64,000 nt of DNA from Parvibaculum sp963975745 (GCF_963975745.1 NZ_CAXBIB010000003.1:62001-126000); one strand, 5' to 3'. Counted from the first letter of the stretch, positions 36,142 through 43,927 are shown. The notes: a model not told the origin generated them from the letters alone. Numbers and translations are program-made.

Positions 36142-36458
36142 GAACAAGCGGTCCGCGGATCACACGCTGGCGTTCCTGTTGGCTTTCGACGGGCGTATCC
36201 ATCGTCTGGAGAAAGGCTACTGGATCGGTTTCGAGATCAAGCGTGTCGGGGCACAGCGGGGACGGCCGCACGGACTGTCTTGTTCGTTGACGCTGCATGG
36301 GCCGGACGGAGGCGAACGATCACTGGCACCGGACGGCCGACGATCCCGGCAGGCCATATGTGTTCAGCGATGCGGATACGCTCCTTCGGGATTTCTTCCG
36401 TGAAGTCTGGCGCGTGCTGGCAGATTGTCGGTGTGGACGACATGGCAATTGGCGTTGA
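36140..36458 (+). pseudogene. broken DUF6516-type toxin gene (frameshift with probable internal deletion)
   Basis: The first frame from the ATG at 36140 gives HTLAFLLAFDGRIHRLEKGY, WIGFEIKRVG and PHGLSCSLTLHGPDGG, the N-terminal half of DUF6516 proteins. Near 36318 the reading must move to another frame, which gives NDHWHRTADDPGRPYVFSDA and DTLLRDFFREVWRVL, the C-terminal half, ending at a TGA at 36458. Intact family members, as I recall them, have about 30 more residues (with a GFDNAH-like motif) between the halves, so an internal deletion that shifts the frame is the simplest reading. DUF6516 genes commonly pair with an HVO_A0114-type HTH gene, and that partner follows 15 nt later. Confidence 0.72.
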
Positions 36459-36473
36459 GCAAAAGAGGCGAAC

Positions 36474-36857
36474 ATGACCGCAGGACGATACAAGATTCAG
36501 AGCATGAAATCGCTGGAGCGGGAGATGCGCGCCGTCGCGCGCGGCGATAAGCCCGCCCCGGCCGATGCCGCAGTGCCGAGCTTTGAATCCGCCGAAGTGC
36601 TGATGCGCCTGCTCTCGCCGGAGAACCGCGCCTTGCTTGCGCTGATCCGTGACCGCAAGCCGAATTCGGTCGCCGAGCTGGCCGCGATGAGCGGCCGTGC
36701 CCAGCCCAATGTGACGCGGACACTCGCCAAGATGGTCGCGGCGGGCTTCGTCAGGATGAAAGTGGACGGACGGCGCAAGGCGCCGCGCCTCGCCATGCGG
36801 AAGATCAAGGTCGAGATCGACATCTGCGCGGATGGCGACAAGTTGCGTGTTGCCTGA
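36474..36857 (+). CDS. HVO_A0114-type winged-helix DNA-binding protein (antitoxin)
   Basis: 127 aa. The helix-turn-helix is NSVAELAAMSGRAQPNVTRT with the wing KMVAAGFVRMKVDGRRKAP. ESAEVLMRLLSPENRALL precedes it, a MarR-like layout. Proteins of this type are the usual partners of DUF6516 and probably act as antitoxin and repressor. This copy appears intact although its toxin partner is broken. An AGAGGCG ribosome-binding site lies upstream. Confidence 0.82.
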   Translation: MTAGRYKIQSMKSLEREMRAVARGDKPAPADAAVPSFESAEVLMRLLSPENRALLALIRDRKPNSVAELAAMSGRAQPNVTRTLAKMVAAGFVRMKVDGRRKAPRLAMRKIKVEIDICADGDKLRVA

Positions 36858-36879
36858 CCATTATCCGGAGCGGTTGCGC

Positions 36880-37038
36880 ATGACGAAATCGAAATCCCGC
36901 GAAGCGATTGCGGTGCGGCGGCTTGCAGACCTTGAAGACTACCGCCTCGCCGCCGCTGTTCTTCTGCGCGTCCGCGACGGGCGGGAGCAGACGCATTATG
37001 CCGCCGACGTGCGGAAAGCGCTCGGTCTGAACGACTGA
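36880..37038 (+). CDS. short RelB-like antitoxin fragment
   Basis: 52 aa. Residues 14-52 (RRLADLEDYRLAAAVLLRVR, then HYAADVRKALGLND) look like the C-terminal half of RelB/DUF6290-type antitoxins, which typically end in LEDYYLAExVLxRxRxGEE and an EVRxxLGLxD tail. The usual N-terminal ribbon-helix-helix domain (about 40 residues) is missing, and no toxin gene follows before the convergent hydrolase gene. It may be a relic, or a free-standing short protein. Confidence 0.5.
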   Translation: MTKSKSREAIAVRRLADLEDYRLAAAVLLRVRDGREQTHYAADVRKALGLND

Positions 37039-37063
37039 CGGGCAGCCCCGCGAATGAGAGCCC

Positions 37064-37954
37064 CTAAAGGCTCTCATCCGCTTCCTCGGGCACGGTCAGC
37101 GGAATTTTCAGATAGCGCTTGCCGTTGTCTTCGGCCGGCGGCACGTGGCCGGCGCGGATATTGACCTGGATCGAGGGGAGCAGCAGCACGGGGGCGGCCA
37201 GCGTTGCGTCGCGCTTTTCGCGCATGGTGACGAAGTCGTCCTCGGCGACGCCTTCATGGACATGGATGTTGGCGGCGCGCTGTTCGCCCACCGTCGTTTC
37301 CCACACATAATGGTCGCGGCCTTCGGGCTTGTAGTCGTGGCAGAGGAAGAGCCGCGTTTCCGGGGGCAGCGCCAGCAGCTTCCGGATCGAGCGGTAGAGC
37401 GTGCGCGCATCGCCGCCGGGGAAGTCGGCGCGGGCCGTGCCGTAATCGGGCATGAACAGCGTGTCGCCGACGAAAACCGCGTCGCCGATCTTGTAGGACA
37501 CGCAGGCCGGCGTGTGGCCCGGCGTCGCGATCACCTCCACCGACAATTCGCCGATATGGAAGGTCTCGCCTTCCTTGAACAGATGGTCGAATTCGCGCCC
37601 GTCGGTCGGGCCCTTCTGGTTGAAGATCGGCGTGAAGATCTTCTGCACATTGTCGATATGCGCGCCGATGCCGATCCTGGCGCCGGTCTTTGCCTTGAGA
37701 TACTGCGCGGCCGAGAGATGGTCGGCATGGGCGTGCGTCTCGAGGATCCATTCGATCCGCGCCCCGGCCTTTTCGGCGGCGTCGAGCAGTCTGTCGGCGC
37801 TGGCCGTGGCGACCTTGCCCGATTTCGGGTCGAAATCGAGGACGGGATCGACAAAGGCGGCCGCGCGGCTCGCCGGATCGACCACCAGATAGCTCACCGT
37901 ATTGGTGGCCTCGTCGAAAAAGCCGCTGATTTCCGGCTTGTTTGCGTTGGTCAT
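37064..37954 (-). CDS. ETHE1/Blh-like metallo-beta-lactamase, probable persulfide dioxygenase
   Basis: 296 aa with a GGAGACGACC ribosome-binding site before the ATG at 37954. The metal motif THAHADH (73-79), GHTPACVSYKI, GDTLFMPDYGTARADFPGGD, and the late LFLCHDYKPEGRDHYVWET are typical of the ETHE1-like branch, which binds one Fe(II) and oxidises glutathione persulfide to sulfite. Plain hydrolases of this fold are the alternative. It is divergent from a BigR-like repressor gene and shares its operator region, as in known bigR regulons. Confidence 0.88.
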   Translation of the reverse strand: MTNANKPEISGFFDEATNTVSYLVVDPASRAAAFVDPVLDFDPKSGKVATASADRLLDAAEKAGARIEWILETHAHADHLSAAQYLKAKTGARIGIGAHIDNVQKIFTPIFNQKGPTDGREFDHLFKEGETFHIGELSVEVIATPGHTPACVSYKIGDAVFVGDTLFMPDYGTARADFPGGDARTLYRSIRKLLALPPETRLFLCHDYKPEGRDHYVWETTVGEQRAANIHVHEGVAEDDFVTMREKRDATLAAPVLLLPSIQVNIRAGHVPPAEDNGKRYLKIPLTVPEEADESL

Positions 37955-37998
37955 GGTCGTCTCCTTCATCCGTTCCGGGCCGGGCCCGGGTTCATCTC

Positions 37999-38039
37999 TT
38001 GACAAATATATTAGAAGTGTCTAAATTAGCAAGATCTAA
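37999..38039 (+). promoter_or_regulatory. promoter overlapped by tandem BigR/SqrR-type operators
   Basis: TTGACA (37999-38004) with a 17 nt spacer leads to TAAATT (38022-38027). Two adjacent dyads cover the spacer and -10: TTAGAAGTGTCTAA (38011-38024) and TTAGCAAGATCTAA (38026-38039). They resemble the AT-rich TTAGA/TCTAA inverted repeat reported for BigR. Repressor binding would block the promoter of the + strand operon and probably the divergent hydrolase gene. Confidence 0.72.
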
Positions 38040-38068
38040 AACAAAAGAACCGGAAAAGGCCCGTTTCG

Positions 38069-38380
38069 ATGCGAATGATGAAGAGCGACATGACCATGCT
38101 GGCGGCAAGCGCCGGTCAGGCGGCGCGGATGCTGCGCCTGCTGGCCAATGAAAAGCGCCTGCTGGTGCTTTGCGCGCTGGCGGTGAAGGGCGAGGCCAGC
38201 GTCAGCGAGCTTGCGGCCGAAGCCGGTCTCGGCATGTCGGCGCTGTCGCAGCATCTTGCCAAGCTGCGCGAGGACGGCCTCGTCGCCACGCGCCGGCAGG
38301 CACAGACGGTCCATTACCGGATCGCCGATCCCGACGCCGCGAAGATCCTGAAGACCCTGAAAGACATCTATTGCGCCTGA
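38069..38380 (+). CDS. ArsR-family repressor, BigR/SqrR-like sulfide sensor
   Basis: 103 aa winged-helix protein. The HTH is SVSELAAEAGLGMSALSQHL followed by LREDGLVATRRQAQTVHYRI. Two cysteines are placed as in BigR/SqrR: C35 in LLVLCALAV and C102 in IYCA at the C-terminus. In those regulators the pair forms a tetrasulfide with reactive sulfur and releases DNA. Neighbouring rhodanese, TauE/SafE and persulfide-dioxygenase genes support the call. Confidence 0.88.
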   Translation: MRMMKSDMTMLAASAGQAARMLRLLANEKRLLVLCALAVKGEASVSELAAEAGLGMSALSQHLAKLREDGLVATRRQAQTVHYRIADPDAAKILKTLKDIYCA

Positions 38381-38421
38381 TGCGCGCCCCCGCGCTTCCC
38401 GCGCCTCAAAGGAGAAAGATC

Positions 38422-38943
38422 ATGAGCCTCAAGACACTGACCCCCGAAGAAGCCAAGGCCCTTGCCGCGCGCGGCGCTGTCGTCATCGATGTGCGCGACG
38501 CCGACGAATTCGCCCGCGAACACATCCCGGGCGCCCGCAATGAGCCCCTGTCGGCGCTCGGCGCCGGCCCGGCCGCCGGCAATGCCGATATCGTCATCTA
38601 TCACTGCAAGTCCGGCATGCGCACCAAGGCCAATGCGCCGCGGCTGGCCGCTGCGCGTGCCTGCGAGGCCTATATTCTCGAAGGCGGCATCGAGGCCTGG
38701 AAGTCGGCCGGCCTGCCCGTCGCCATCGACAAGGGCCAGCCGCTGGAACTGATGCGCCAGGTGCAGATCGCGGCCGGCTCGCTGGTCGTCATCGGCGTCG
38801 TGCTCGGTGCGGCTCTCCATCCGGCCTTCTATCTGCTTTCGGGCTTTGTCGGCGCCGGTCTGGTCTTTGCCGGCGTCTCCGGCTTCTGCGGCATGGCGCG
38901 GCTCCTGACCGTGATGCCGTGGAACCGCGCGCTGCGCGCCTGA
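38422..38943 (+). CDS. YgaP-like membrane rhodanese (sulfurtransferase plus DUF2892)
   Basis: 173 aa with GGAG upstream. Residues 1-105 are a rhodanese domain with the active-site loop IYHCKSGMRT (C62) and the closing EGGIEAWKSAGLPV. The C-terminal part has two transmembrane helices (about 115-135 and 138-157), the DUF2892 unit of YgaP. It would move sulfane sulfur at the inner membrane. It is the second gene of the repressor operon. Confidence 0.92.
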   Translation: MSLKTLTPEEAKALAARGAVVIDVRDADEFAREHIPGARNEPLSALGAGPAAGNADIVIYHCKSGMRTKANAPRLAAARACEAYILEGGIEAWKSAGLPVAIDKGQPLELMRQVQIAAGSLVVIGVVLGAALHPAFYLLSGFVGAGLVFAGVSGFCGMARLLTVMPWNRALRA

Positions 38944-38959
38944 GCCGGAGCGCGGGGCC

Positions 38960-39754
38960 ATGGAGTTCGCCGCCGTCGATCTGATCACGCTGGCCGCCGG
39001 TGCGCTGGTCGGGCTGACGCTCGGTCTGATCGGCGCCGGCGGCTCCATTCTGGCCGTGCCGCTGCTGGTCTATGTCGTCGGCGTCGCCTCGCCGCATGTC
39101 GCGATCGGCACCGGTGCGATTGCCGTCGGCGCCAATGCGCTGGCCGGCGTCCTGCTCCATGCCCGCGCGCGCACGGTCAAATGGCCCTGCGCGCTGGTCT
39201 TTGCCGTGGCCGGCGTCGCCGGCGCCTTTGGCGGCGCGCGTCTCGGCAAGATGGTCGATGGCGATCTGCTGCTCGGGCTGTTCGGCCTCGTGATGATCGC
39301 GGTCGGCATCTCGATGTTCCTGCGCAAGGGCGCGGGCGGCAATGCGGATGTGCATCTCGACCGCGCCTCGGCGCGCGCGCTCTTGCCGTCGCTGGTCGGC
39401 TACGGCTTCGCGGTCGGTCTGCTGTCGGGCTTCTTCGGCATCGGCGGCGGCTTTCTGATCGTGCCGGGTCTGATCGGCGCCACCAACATGCCGATCCTGT
39501 TCGCGGTCGGCTCGTCGCTGGTTTCGGTTTCGGCCTTCGGCTTTGCCACCGCCTCCTCCTATGCGCTGGCCGGTCTGGTCGACTGGCACGCGGCCGTGCT
39601 GCTGCTGGCCGGCGGTCTTTTCGGCGCCGCGCTCGGCGTTGCCCTTTCCCGCCGTCTCGCCGCGCGCAAGGCGCTGCTCGTCCAGATCTTCGCCGGCCTC
39701 GTCATCGCCATCGGGCTCTATGTCGCCGGGCAGGGGGCGATGGTGTTTCTGTAA
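38960..39754 (+). CDS. TauE/SafE-family anion exporter
   Basis: 264 aa with about eight hydrophobic helices. The repeated Gly-rich motifs AGALVGLTLGLIGAGGSILAVP and VGLLSGFFGIGGGFLIVPGL are characteristic of TauE/SafE (DUF81) permeases, which export sulfite or sulfonates. It starts 16 nt after the rhodanese gene. In this sulfur cluster sulfite made by the persulfide dioxygenase is the likely substrate. Confidence 0.93.
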   Translation: MEFAAVDLITLAAGALVGLTLGLIGAGGSILAVPLLVYVVGVASPHVAIGTGAIAVGANALAGVLLHARARTVKWPCALVFAVAGVAGAFGGARLGKMVDGDLLLGLFGLVMIAVGISMFLRKGAGGNADVHLDRASARALLPSLVGYGFAVGLLSGFFGIGGGFLIVPGLIGATNMPILFAVGSSLVSVSAFGFATASSYALAGLVDWHAAVLLLAGGLFGAALGVALSRRLAARKALLVQIFAGLVIAIGLYVAGQGAMVFL

Positions 39755-39835
39755 GACGGCCGGTTAATCCGTACCGGGAACAAGCGCCGTCGCCGGCAGC
39801 CGAATCGGCGCCGCCCGCCCGCCGGCGCCGCCCGG

Positions 39836-39950
39836 ACCCCCGGGGACAAGTTTTTCTGACCGTGCCGCACCCGCTGCACCTGCGAAGGCCAACGGGGCCG
39901 AGAGCGGGGATAAGTGGCACTTGTCCCCGGGGGTCGGCCCGGGGACAAGT
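39836..39950. repeat. three copies of a CCCCGGGGACAAGT motif, including a 13 bp palindrome
   Basis: In the 273 nt between the exporter gene and ccr, ACCCCCGGGGACAAGT (39836-39851) recurs exactly in reverse complement at 39919-39934. A third partial copy at 39938-39950 makes a hairpin with the second (13 bp arms, 6 nt loop). A related GGGGATAAGT lies at 39906-39915. The unit is unlike a simple terminator, as it has no T-run next to the hairpin. No coding frame is supported here. Confidence 0.75.
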
Positions 39951-40027
39951 CCATTTGTGACATTTTTTTGACAGTTGCGTGACAGAGGGGGGGTCTGCTG
40001 CCGATTCCGCTGTCACATTGGCGCCAC

Positions 40028-41293
40028 TCAGGCGGCCTTCCGGCCCGCCTCGACCGTGTCCTCGAAGGTCCTGAGGCCCGGCCGCGCGGCCGACACCAGC
40101 ACCGCCATGTTGCCCGGCAGGTGCTCGTTCTTCCACATCTTGTCATGCGCCAGCGGAATGTCCGCCCACGGAAAGACCTCCGACATGCAGGGGTCGATGC
40201 GGCGTTCGATGACGAGCTGGTTGGCGGCGGACGCCTGTTTCAGATGCGCGAAATGCGAACCCTGGATGCGCTTCTGGCGCATCCAGACGAATCGGGCGTC
40301 GAATGTCAGATTGAATCCGCTGGTGCCGGCGCAGAACACCACCATGCCGCCGCGCTTGGCGACCATGCAGGACACCGGAAACGTCGCTTCGCCCGGATGT
40401 TCGAAGACGATGTCGGGGTCGATGCCCTTGCCGGTGATGTCCCAGATCGCCTTGCCGAACTTGCGCGCCTCCTTCATGAAGTCGTTGAACTCGGCCGAGT
40501 TGACCTTCGGCAGCTGGCCCCAGCAATTGAAGTTCTTGCGGTTGATGACGCCCTTGGCACCCATCGACATCACGAAGTCGTGCTTGCTGTCATCCGAAAT
40601 GACGCCGATGGCATGTGCACCCGCCGTCGCGCAGAGCTGCACGGCGAAGGAACCGAGGCCGCCGGATGCGCCCCAGACCAGCACGTTCTGGCCCGGCGCC
40701 AGAATATGCGGCGCATGGCCGAACAGCATGCGATAGGCGGTCGCCAGCGTCAGCGTGTAGCAGGCGCTCTCTTCCCATGTCAGATGTTTCGGGCGCGGCA
40801 TCAGCTGCTGCGATTGCACGCGGCAGAACTGCGCGAAGGAACCGTCCGGCGTTTCATAGCCCCAGATGCGCTGGGAGGGCGAGAACATCGGATCGCCGCC
40901 ATTGCATTCCTCGTCGTCGCCGTCGTCCTGGTTGCAATGGATGACGACCTCGTCGCCGACCTTCCAGCGTTTCACCTTGGCGCCGACCGCATAGACGATG
41001 CCCGAGGCATCCGAGCCGGCGATGTGATAGGGCTGCTTGTGGACGTCGAAGACCGAGATCGGCGTGCCGAGGCCGGCCCAGACGCCGTTGTAGTTGACGC
41101 CGGCCGCCATCACGAGCACCAGCACCTCGTTGGAATCGATCTCCCAGGTCGGCACGGCTTCCACCTGCATCGCCTGTTGCGGCGGGCCTTCGCGGTCGCG
41201 GCGGATGGTCCAGGCATACATCTTCGCCGGCACATGGCCGAGCGGCGGGATCTCGCCGATCTCGTAGAGGTCCTTTTTTTCCGTATACGTCAT
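40028..41293 (-). CDS. ccr: crotonyl-CoA carboxylase/reductase
   Basis: 421 aa from the ATG at 41293. It reductively carboxylates crotonyl-CoA to ethylmalonyl-CoA with NADPH, the committed step of the EMC pathway. It is an MDR-family enzyme: VMAAGVNYNGVWAGLGTPIS, HIAGSDASGIV, the long CCR insertion with HCNQDDGDDEECNGGDPMFS, the nucleotide-binding VLVWGASGGLGSFAVQL, and FEHPGEATFPVSCMVAKRGG with the His/Glu region around the CO2 site. These are diagnostic of CCR rather than simple crotonyl-CoA reductases. It is divergent from a diiron protein gene. Confidence 0.96.
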   Translation of the reverse strand: MTYTEKKDLYEIGEIPPLGHVPAKMYAWTIRRDREGPPQQAMQVEAVPTWEIDSNEVLVLVMAAGVNYNGVWAGLGTPISVFDVHKQPYHIAGSDASGIVYAVGAKVKRWKVGDEVVIHCNQDDGDDEECNGGDPMFSPSQRIWGYETPDGSFAQFCRVQSQQLMPRPKHLTWEESACYTLTLATAYRMLFGHAPHILAPGQNVLVWGASGGLGSFAVQLCATAGAHAIGVISDDSKHDFVMSMGAKGVINRKNFNCWGQLPKVNSAEFNDFMKEARKFGKAIWDITGKGIDPDIVFEHPGEATFPVSCMVAKRGGMVVFCAGTSGFNLTFDARFVWMRQKRIQGSHFAHLKQASAANQLVIERRIDPCMSEVFPWADIPLAHDKMWKNEHLPGNMAVLVSAARPGLRTFEDTVEAGRKAA

Positions 41294-41371
41294 AACTCCA
41301 CCTCGTCCGCGTTCCGGGGCCGCTCGATGGCGCGGATCATTGGCATTTGACGCTGCGGATGCAAGGCATTT

Positions 41372-41382
41372 TTGCACTGCAA
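41372..41382. promoter_or_regulatory. possible ScfR-type operator upstream of ccr
   Basis: TTGCA-C-TGCAA is a perfect short dyad 79 nt upstream of the ccr start. It resembles the TTTGC/GCAAA elements bound by the short-chain acyl-CoA regulators RamB/PccR/MccR. The match is short and could be chance. Confidence 0.35.
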
Positions 41383-41445
41383 TATCGCGTATTTGCGGCG
41401 GAAATGCTGGAATCCTGCGGCTTCTTTGACATGGCGGAAACGAAA

Positions 41446-41466
41446 ATGCGGAGTTATACTCCGCAT
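41446..41466 (+). promoter_or_regulatory. palindromic operator before the diiron protein gene
   Basis: ATGCGGAGT-TAT-ACTCCGCAT is a perfect 9 bp dyad whose centre contains TATACT, a good -10 hexamer (41455-41460), 36 nt before the ATG at 41496. A repressor bound here would cover the promoter. The regulator is unknown. Confidence 0.5.
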
Positions 41467-41495
41467 CGAGGATCTTTTTGGGAGGAGAGAGCCGC

Positions 41496-42587
41496 ATGAG
41501 TTTCAGCAAGCAATATGCGATCGAACTCGAAGGCAGCCACTGGGCCGTGCCGCAGGGTTTCGACGTGATGTTCAACTGGGAATACGATCCCGAACGCGCC
41601 GCGATGATGGGTCTCTATCGCAAGGGCGTCGAGATGCAGTGGGATGCCAATACGCGCATCGACTGGAGCCAGGAGCTCGACGAGGATAATCCCGAGCAAC
41701 TGCCCGACGAGATGCTGCCGATCAACGGCATGGCGCAGTTCGAGAAGATGTCGCGCAAGGAGAAGGCCAATGTGCGCAAGCATTTTCAGGCCTGGCAGCT
41801 GTCGCAGTTCATGCAGGGCGAGCAGGGCGCGCTGATCTGCACCGCCAAGATCGTCACGCAAGTGCCGGACATGGATTCGAAGTTCTATGCCTCGACACAG
41901 GTGATCGACGAAGCGCGTCATGTCGAAAGCTACAAACGCCTGCTCGAGAAGTTCGCGATCGTCTATCCGATGACGAAACCGCTGCAGGACCTGATCGAAC
42001 AGACGCTGCGCGACAGCCGCTGGGACATGACCTATCTCGGCATGCAGGTGGTGATCGAGGGGCTGGCGCTCGCCTCCTTCGCCCAGATCCGCGACAATGC
42101 GCAGAACCCGCTGGCCGCCGCCGTCAACGCCTATGTGATGCAGGACGAGGCGCGGCATGTCGCTTTCGGCCGTCTGGCGCTGCGCGATTTCTATCCGAAG
42201 ATCTCCGAGAAGGAGCGCGACGAACGCGAGGAGTTCCTGCTCGAGGCCAGCTACCTGATGCGCGACCGCTTCGATGCGGTCGAGGTGTGGAAGAATCTCG
42301 GCCTCGACCCGGTCGCCTGTGGCGAGCACATGTATCATTCCGGCTTCATGCAGACATTCCGCAATTCGCTGTTTCAGCGCATCGTGCCGATTGTCAAGGA
42401 TGTCGGCCTCTGGGGTCCGCGCATCCGCAAGGGATACGAGGAAATGGGCGTGCTGGCCTATGCCGACCAGGATGTCGATGCCATGCAGCAGGCCGACGAC
42501 AATATCGCCCGCGAATTCGATGCGCGCCGCAAGCATATAGAACGCATCGCGGCACGTGCCGGCGGGCAGGCGACGGCGGCTGAATAA
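41496..42587 (+). CDS. ferritin-like diiron protein (AurF/R2-like oxygenase fold)
   Basis: 363 aa with a GGAGGAGAG ribosome-binding site. A full set of diiron ligands can be read on four helices: E109 (GEQGAL), E139xxH142 (DEARH), E188 (VIEGLAL) and E218xxH221 (QDEARH). This is the pattern of ferritin-like oxygenases such as AurF. No substrate can be named. It sits divergently from ccr and is followed by a bidirectional terminator, so it is a single-gene transcript with its own dyad operator. It could be an acyl- or aryl-amine oxygenase, or a peroxide-reactive protein. Confidence 0.75.
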   Translation: MSFSKQYAIELEGSHWAVPQGFDVMFNWEYDPERAAMMGLYRKGVEMQWDANTRIDWSQELDEDNPEQLPDEMLPINGMAQFEKMSRKEKANVRKHFQAWQLSQFMQGEQGALICTAKIVTQVPDMDSKFYASTQVIDEARHVESYKRLLEKFAIVYPMTKPLQDLIEQTLRDSRWDMTYLGMQVVIEGLALASFAQIRDNAQNPLAAAVNAYVMQDEARHVAFGRLALRDFYPKISEKERDEREEFLLEASYLMRDRFDAVEVWKNLGLDPVACGEHMYHSGFMQTFRNSLFQRIVPIVKDVGLWGPRIRKGYEEMGVLAYADQDVDAMQQADDNIAREFDARRKHIERIAARAGGQATAAE

Positions 42588-42617
42588 GCGTCGCTGCGAG
42601 TTTTTCTATCGATGAAA

Positions 42618-42650
42618 AATCGCCGCGTGGAATTTTTCCACGCGGCGATT
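42618..42650. terminator. bidirectional rho-independent terminator
   Basis: Perfect 15 bp arms AATCGCCGCGTGGAA and TTCCACGCGGCGATT with a 3 nt loop lie between the convergent diiron and acyl-CoA dehydrogenase genes. T-rich runs follow on both strands. Confidence 0.88.
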
Positions 42651-42679
42651 CTGATTTTGGTGCCGTCAGTGTGTCGGTC

Positions 42680-43927
42680 CTACCAGAGACCATGCTTCTG
42701 CACTTCGGCGCGGCCGACGACCATGTGATGCACTTCGTCGGGACCGTCGGCAAAGCGCAGGTGGCGCATGTCGGTATACATGTCGGCAAGCGGCGTCCAT
42801 TGCGAGATGCCGGCGGCGCCGTGCATCTGGATCGCCTGGTCGATGATAAGGCAGACCTTCTCCGGCACCATCGCCTTGACCGCGCTGACATAGACCCGGG
42901 CTTCCTTGTTGCCCAGCACATCCATCGCCTTCGCAGCCTGAAGGACGGCAAGGCGCATCGCGTTGATCTCGATGCGGGCGCGCGAGATGATCTCGAGGTT
43001 GCCGCCGAGCTTTGCAATGGGCTTGCCGAAGGCCTCGCGCGTCGCGGCGCGCTTCACCATCAGTTCCAGCGCCTTTTCGGCCTTGCCGATCGAGCGCATG
43101 CAGTGATGGATGCGGCCGGGCCCCAGGCGAACCTGGCTGATTTCGAAGCCGCGGCCTTCGCCGAGCAGGATGTTTTCCTTCGGCACGCGCACATTGCTGA
43201 AGCGGATATGCATATGGCCGTGGGGCGCGTGGTCCTTGCCGAAAACCTTCATCGGCCCCAGAATCTCGACGCCGGGCGTGTCGATCGGCACGAGAATCTG
43301 CGACTGCTGCTTGCTGGGCGGGGCGTCGGGGCTCGTGCGCACCATCACGATCATGATCTTGCAGCGCGGGTCGCCGGCGCCGGAAATGTAGAACTTCTCG
43401 CCATTGATGACCCAGTCGTCGCCATCGAGCACGGCGCTGGTGCGCACATTCTTGGCGTCGGAACTCGGCACATCCGGTTCGGTCATCGCATAGGCCGAGC
43501 GGATCTCGCCATTGAGCAACGGCTCCAGCCACTTCTTCTTCTGCGCCGGCGTGCCAACGCGCTCCAGCACCTCCATGTTGCCGGTGTCGGGCGCGCTGCA
43601 ATTGAGAGATTCGGAGGCCAGCGGCGATTTTCCGAGCTCGACGGCGATATAGGCATAGTCGAGATTGGTCAGGCCGGAGCCGATTTCGGAGTCCGGCAGG
43701 AAGAAATTCCAGAGACCGGATTCCTTGGCCTTGTTCTTGGCGCCTTCCAGCAGCTCGAGCTGGCGCGGGTGCCAGGACCAGCGGTCGGTCTTCTCGTCGT
43801 TGAGGCGGAAAAATTCCTCGGTGATCGGCTCGACATTTTCGGCGATGTGCTTCTGTACGGCAGCCATCAGCGGCCGCGCCTTTTCCGACATCGCCAGCTG
43901 AAACAGGTCTTGATTGAGGTCTGACAT
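42680..43927 (-). CDS. acyl-CoA dehydrogenase family protein
   Basis: 415 aa. The FAD/substrate core shows AYAMTEPDVPSSDAKNV, DDWVINGEKFYISGAGDPRC, HGHMHIRFSNVRVPKENILL, and IDQAIQMHGAAGISQWTPLA near the C-terminus. The long N-terminal helical part and the SWHPRQLELLEGAKNKAKES stretch are like ACAD10/11-type or related long dehydrogenases rather than short-chain butyryl-CoA enzymes. Substrate is not assigned. Electron acceptor is likely EtfAB. Confidence 0.86.
   Translation of the reverse strand: MSDLNQDLFQLAMSEKARPLMAAVQKHIAENVEPITEEFFRLNDEKTDRWSWHPRQLELLEGAKNKAKESGLWNFFLPDSEIGSGLTNLDYAYIAVELGKSPLASESLNCSAPDTGNMEVLERVGTPAQKKKWLEPLLNGEIRSAYAMTEPDVPSSDAKNVRTSAVLDGDDWVINGEKFYISGAGDPRCKIMIVMVRTSPDAPPSKQQSQILVPIDTPGVEILGPMKVFGKDHAPHGHMHIRFSNVRVPKENILLGEGRGFEISQVRLGPGRIHHCMRSIGKAEKALELMVKRAATREAFGKPIAKLGGNLEIISRARIEINAMRLAVLQAAKAMDVLGNKEARVYVSAVKAMVPEKVCLIIDQAIQMHGAAGISQWTPLADMYTDMRHLRFADGPDEVHHMVVGRAEVQKHGLW

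Noticed and set aside
34549..36147. 532-aa frame opposite trkH
   Set aside because: His/Arg/Gln-rich antisense frame; trkH has all four P-loop repeats and a good start.
39755..40027. A short gene in the spacer between the exporter gene and ccr
   Set aside because: Frames there cross the GC-rich repeats and give Arg/Gly/Pro-rich proteins without a ribosome-binding site; the repeat structure explains the region better.
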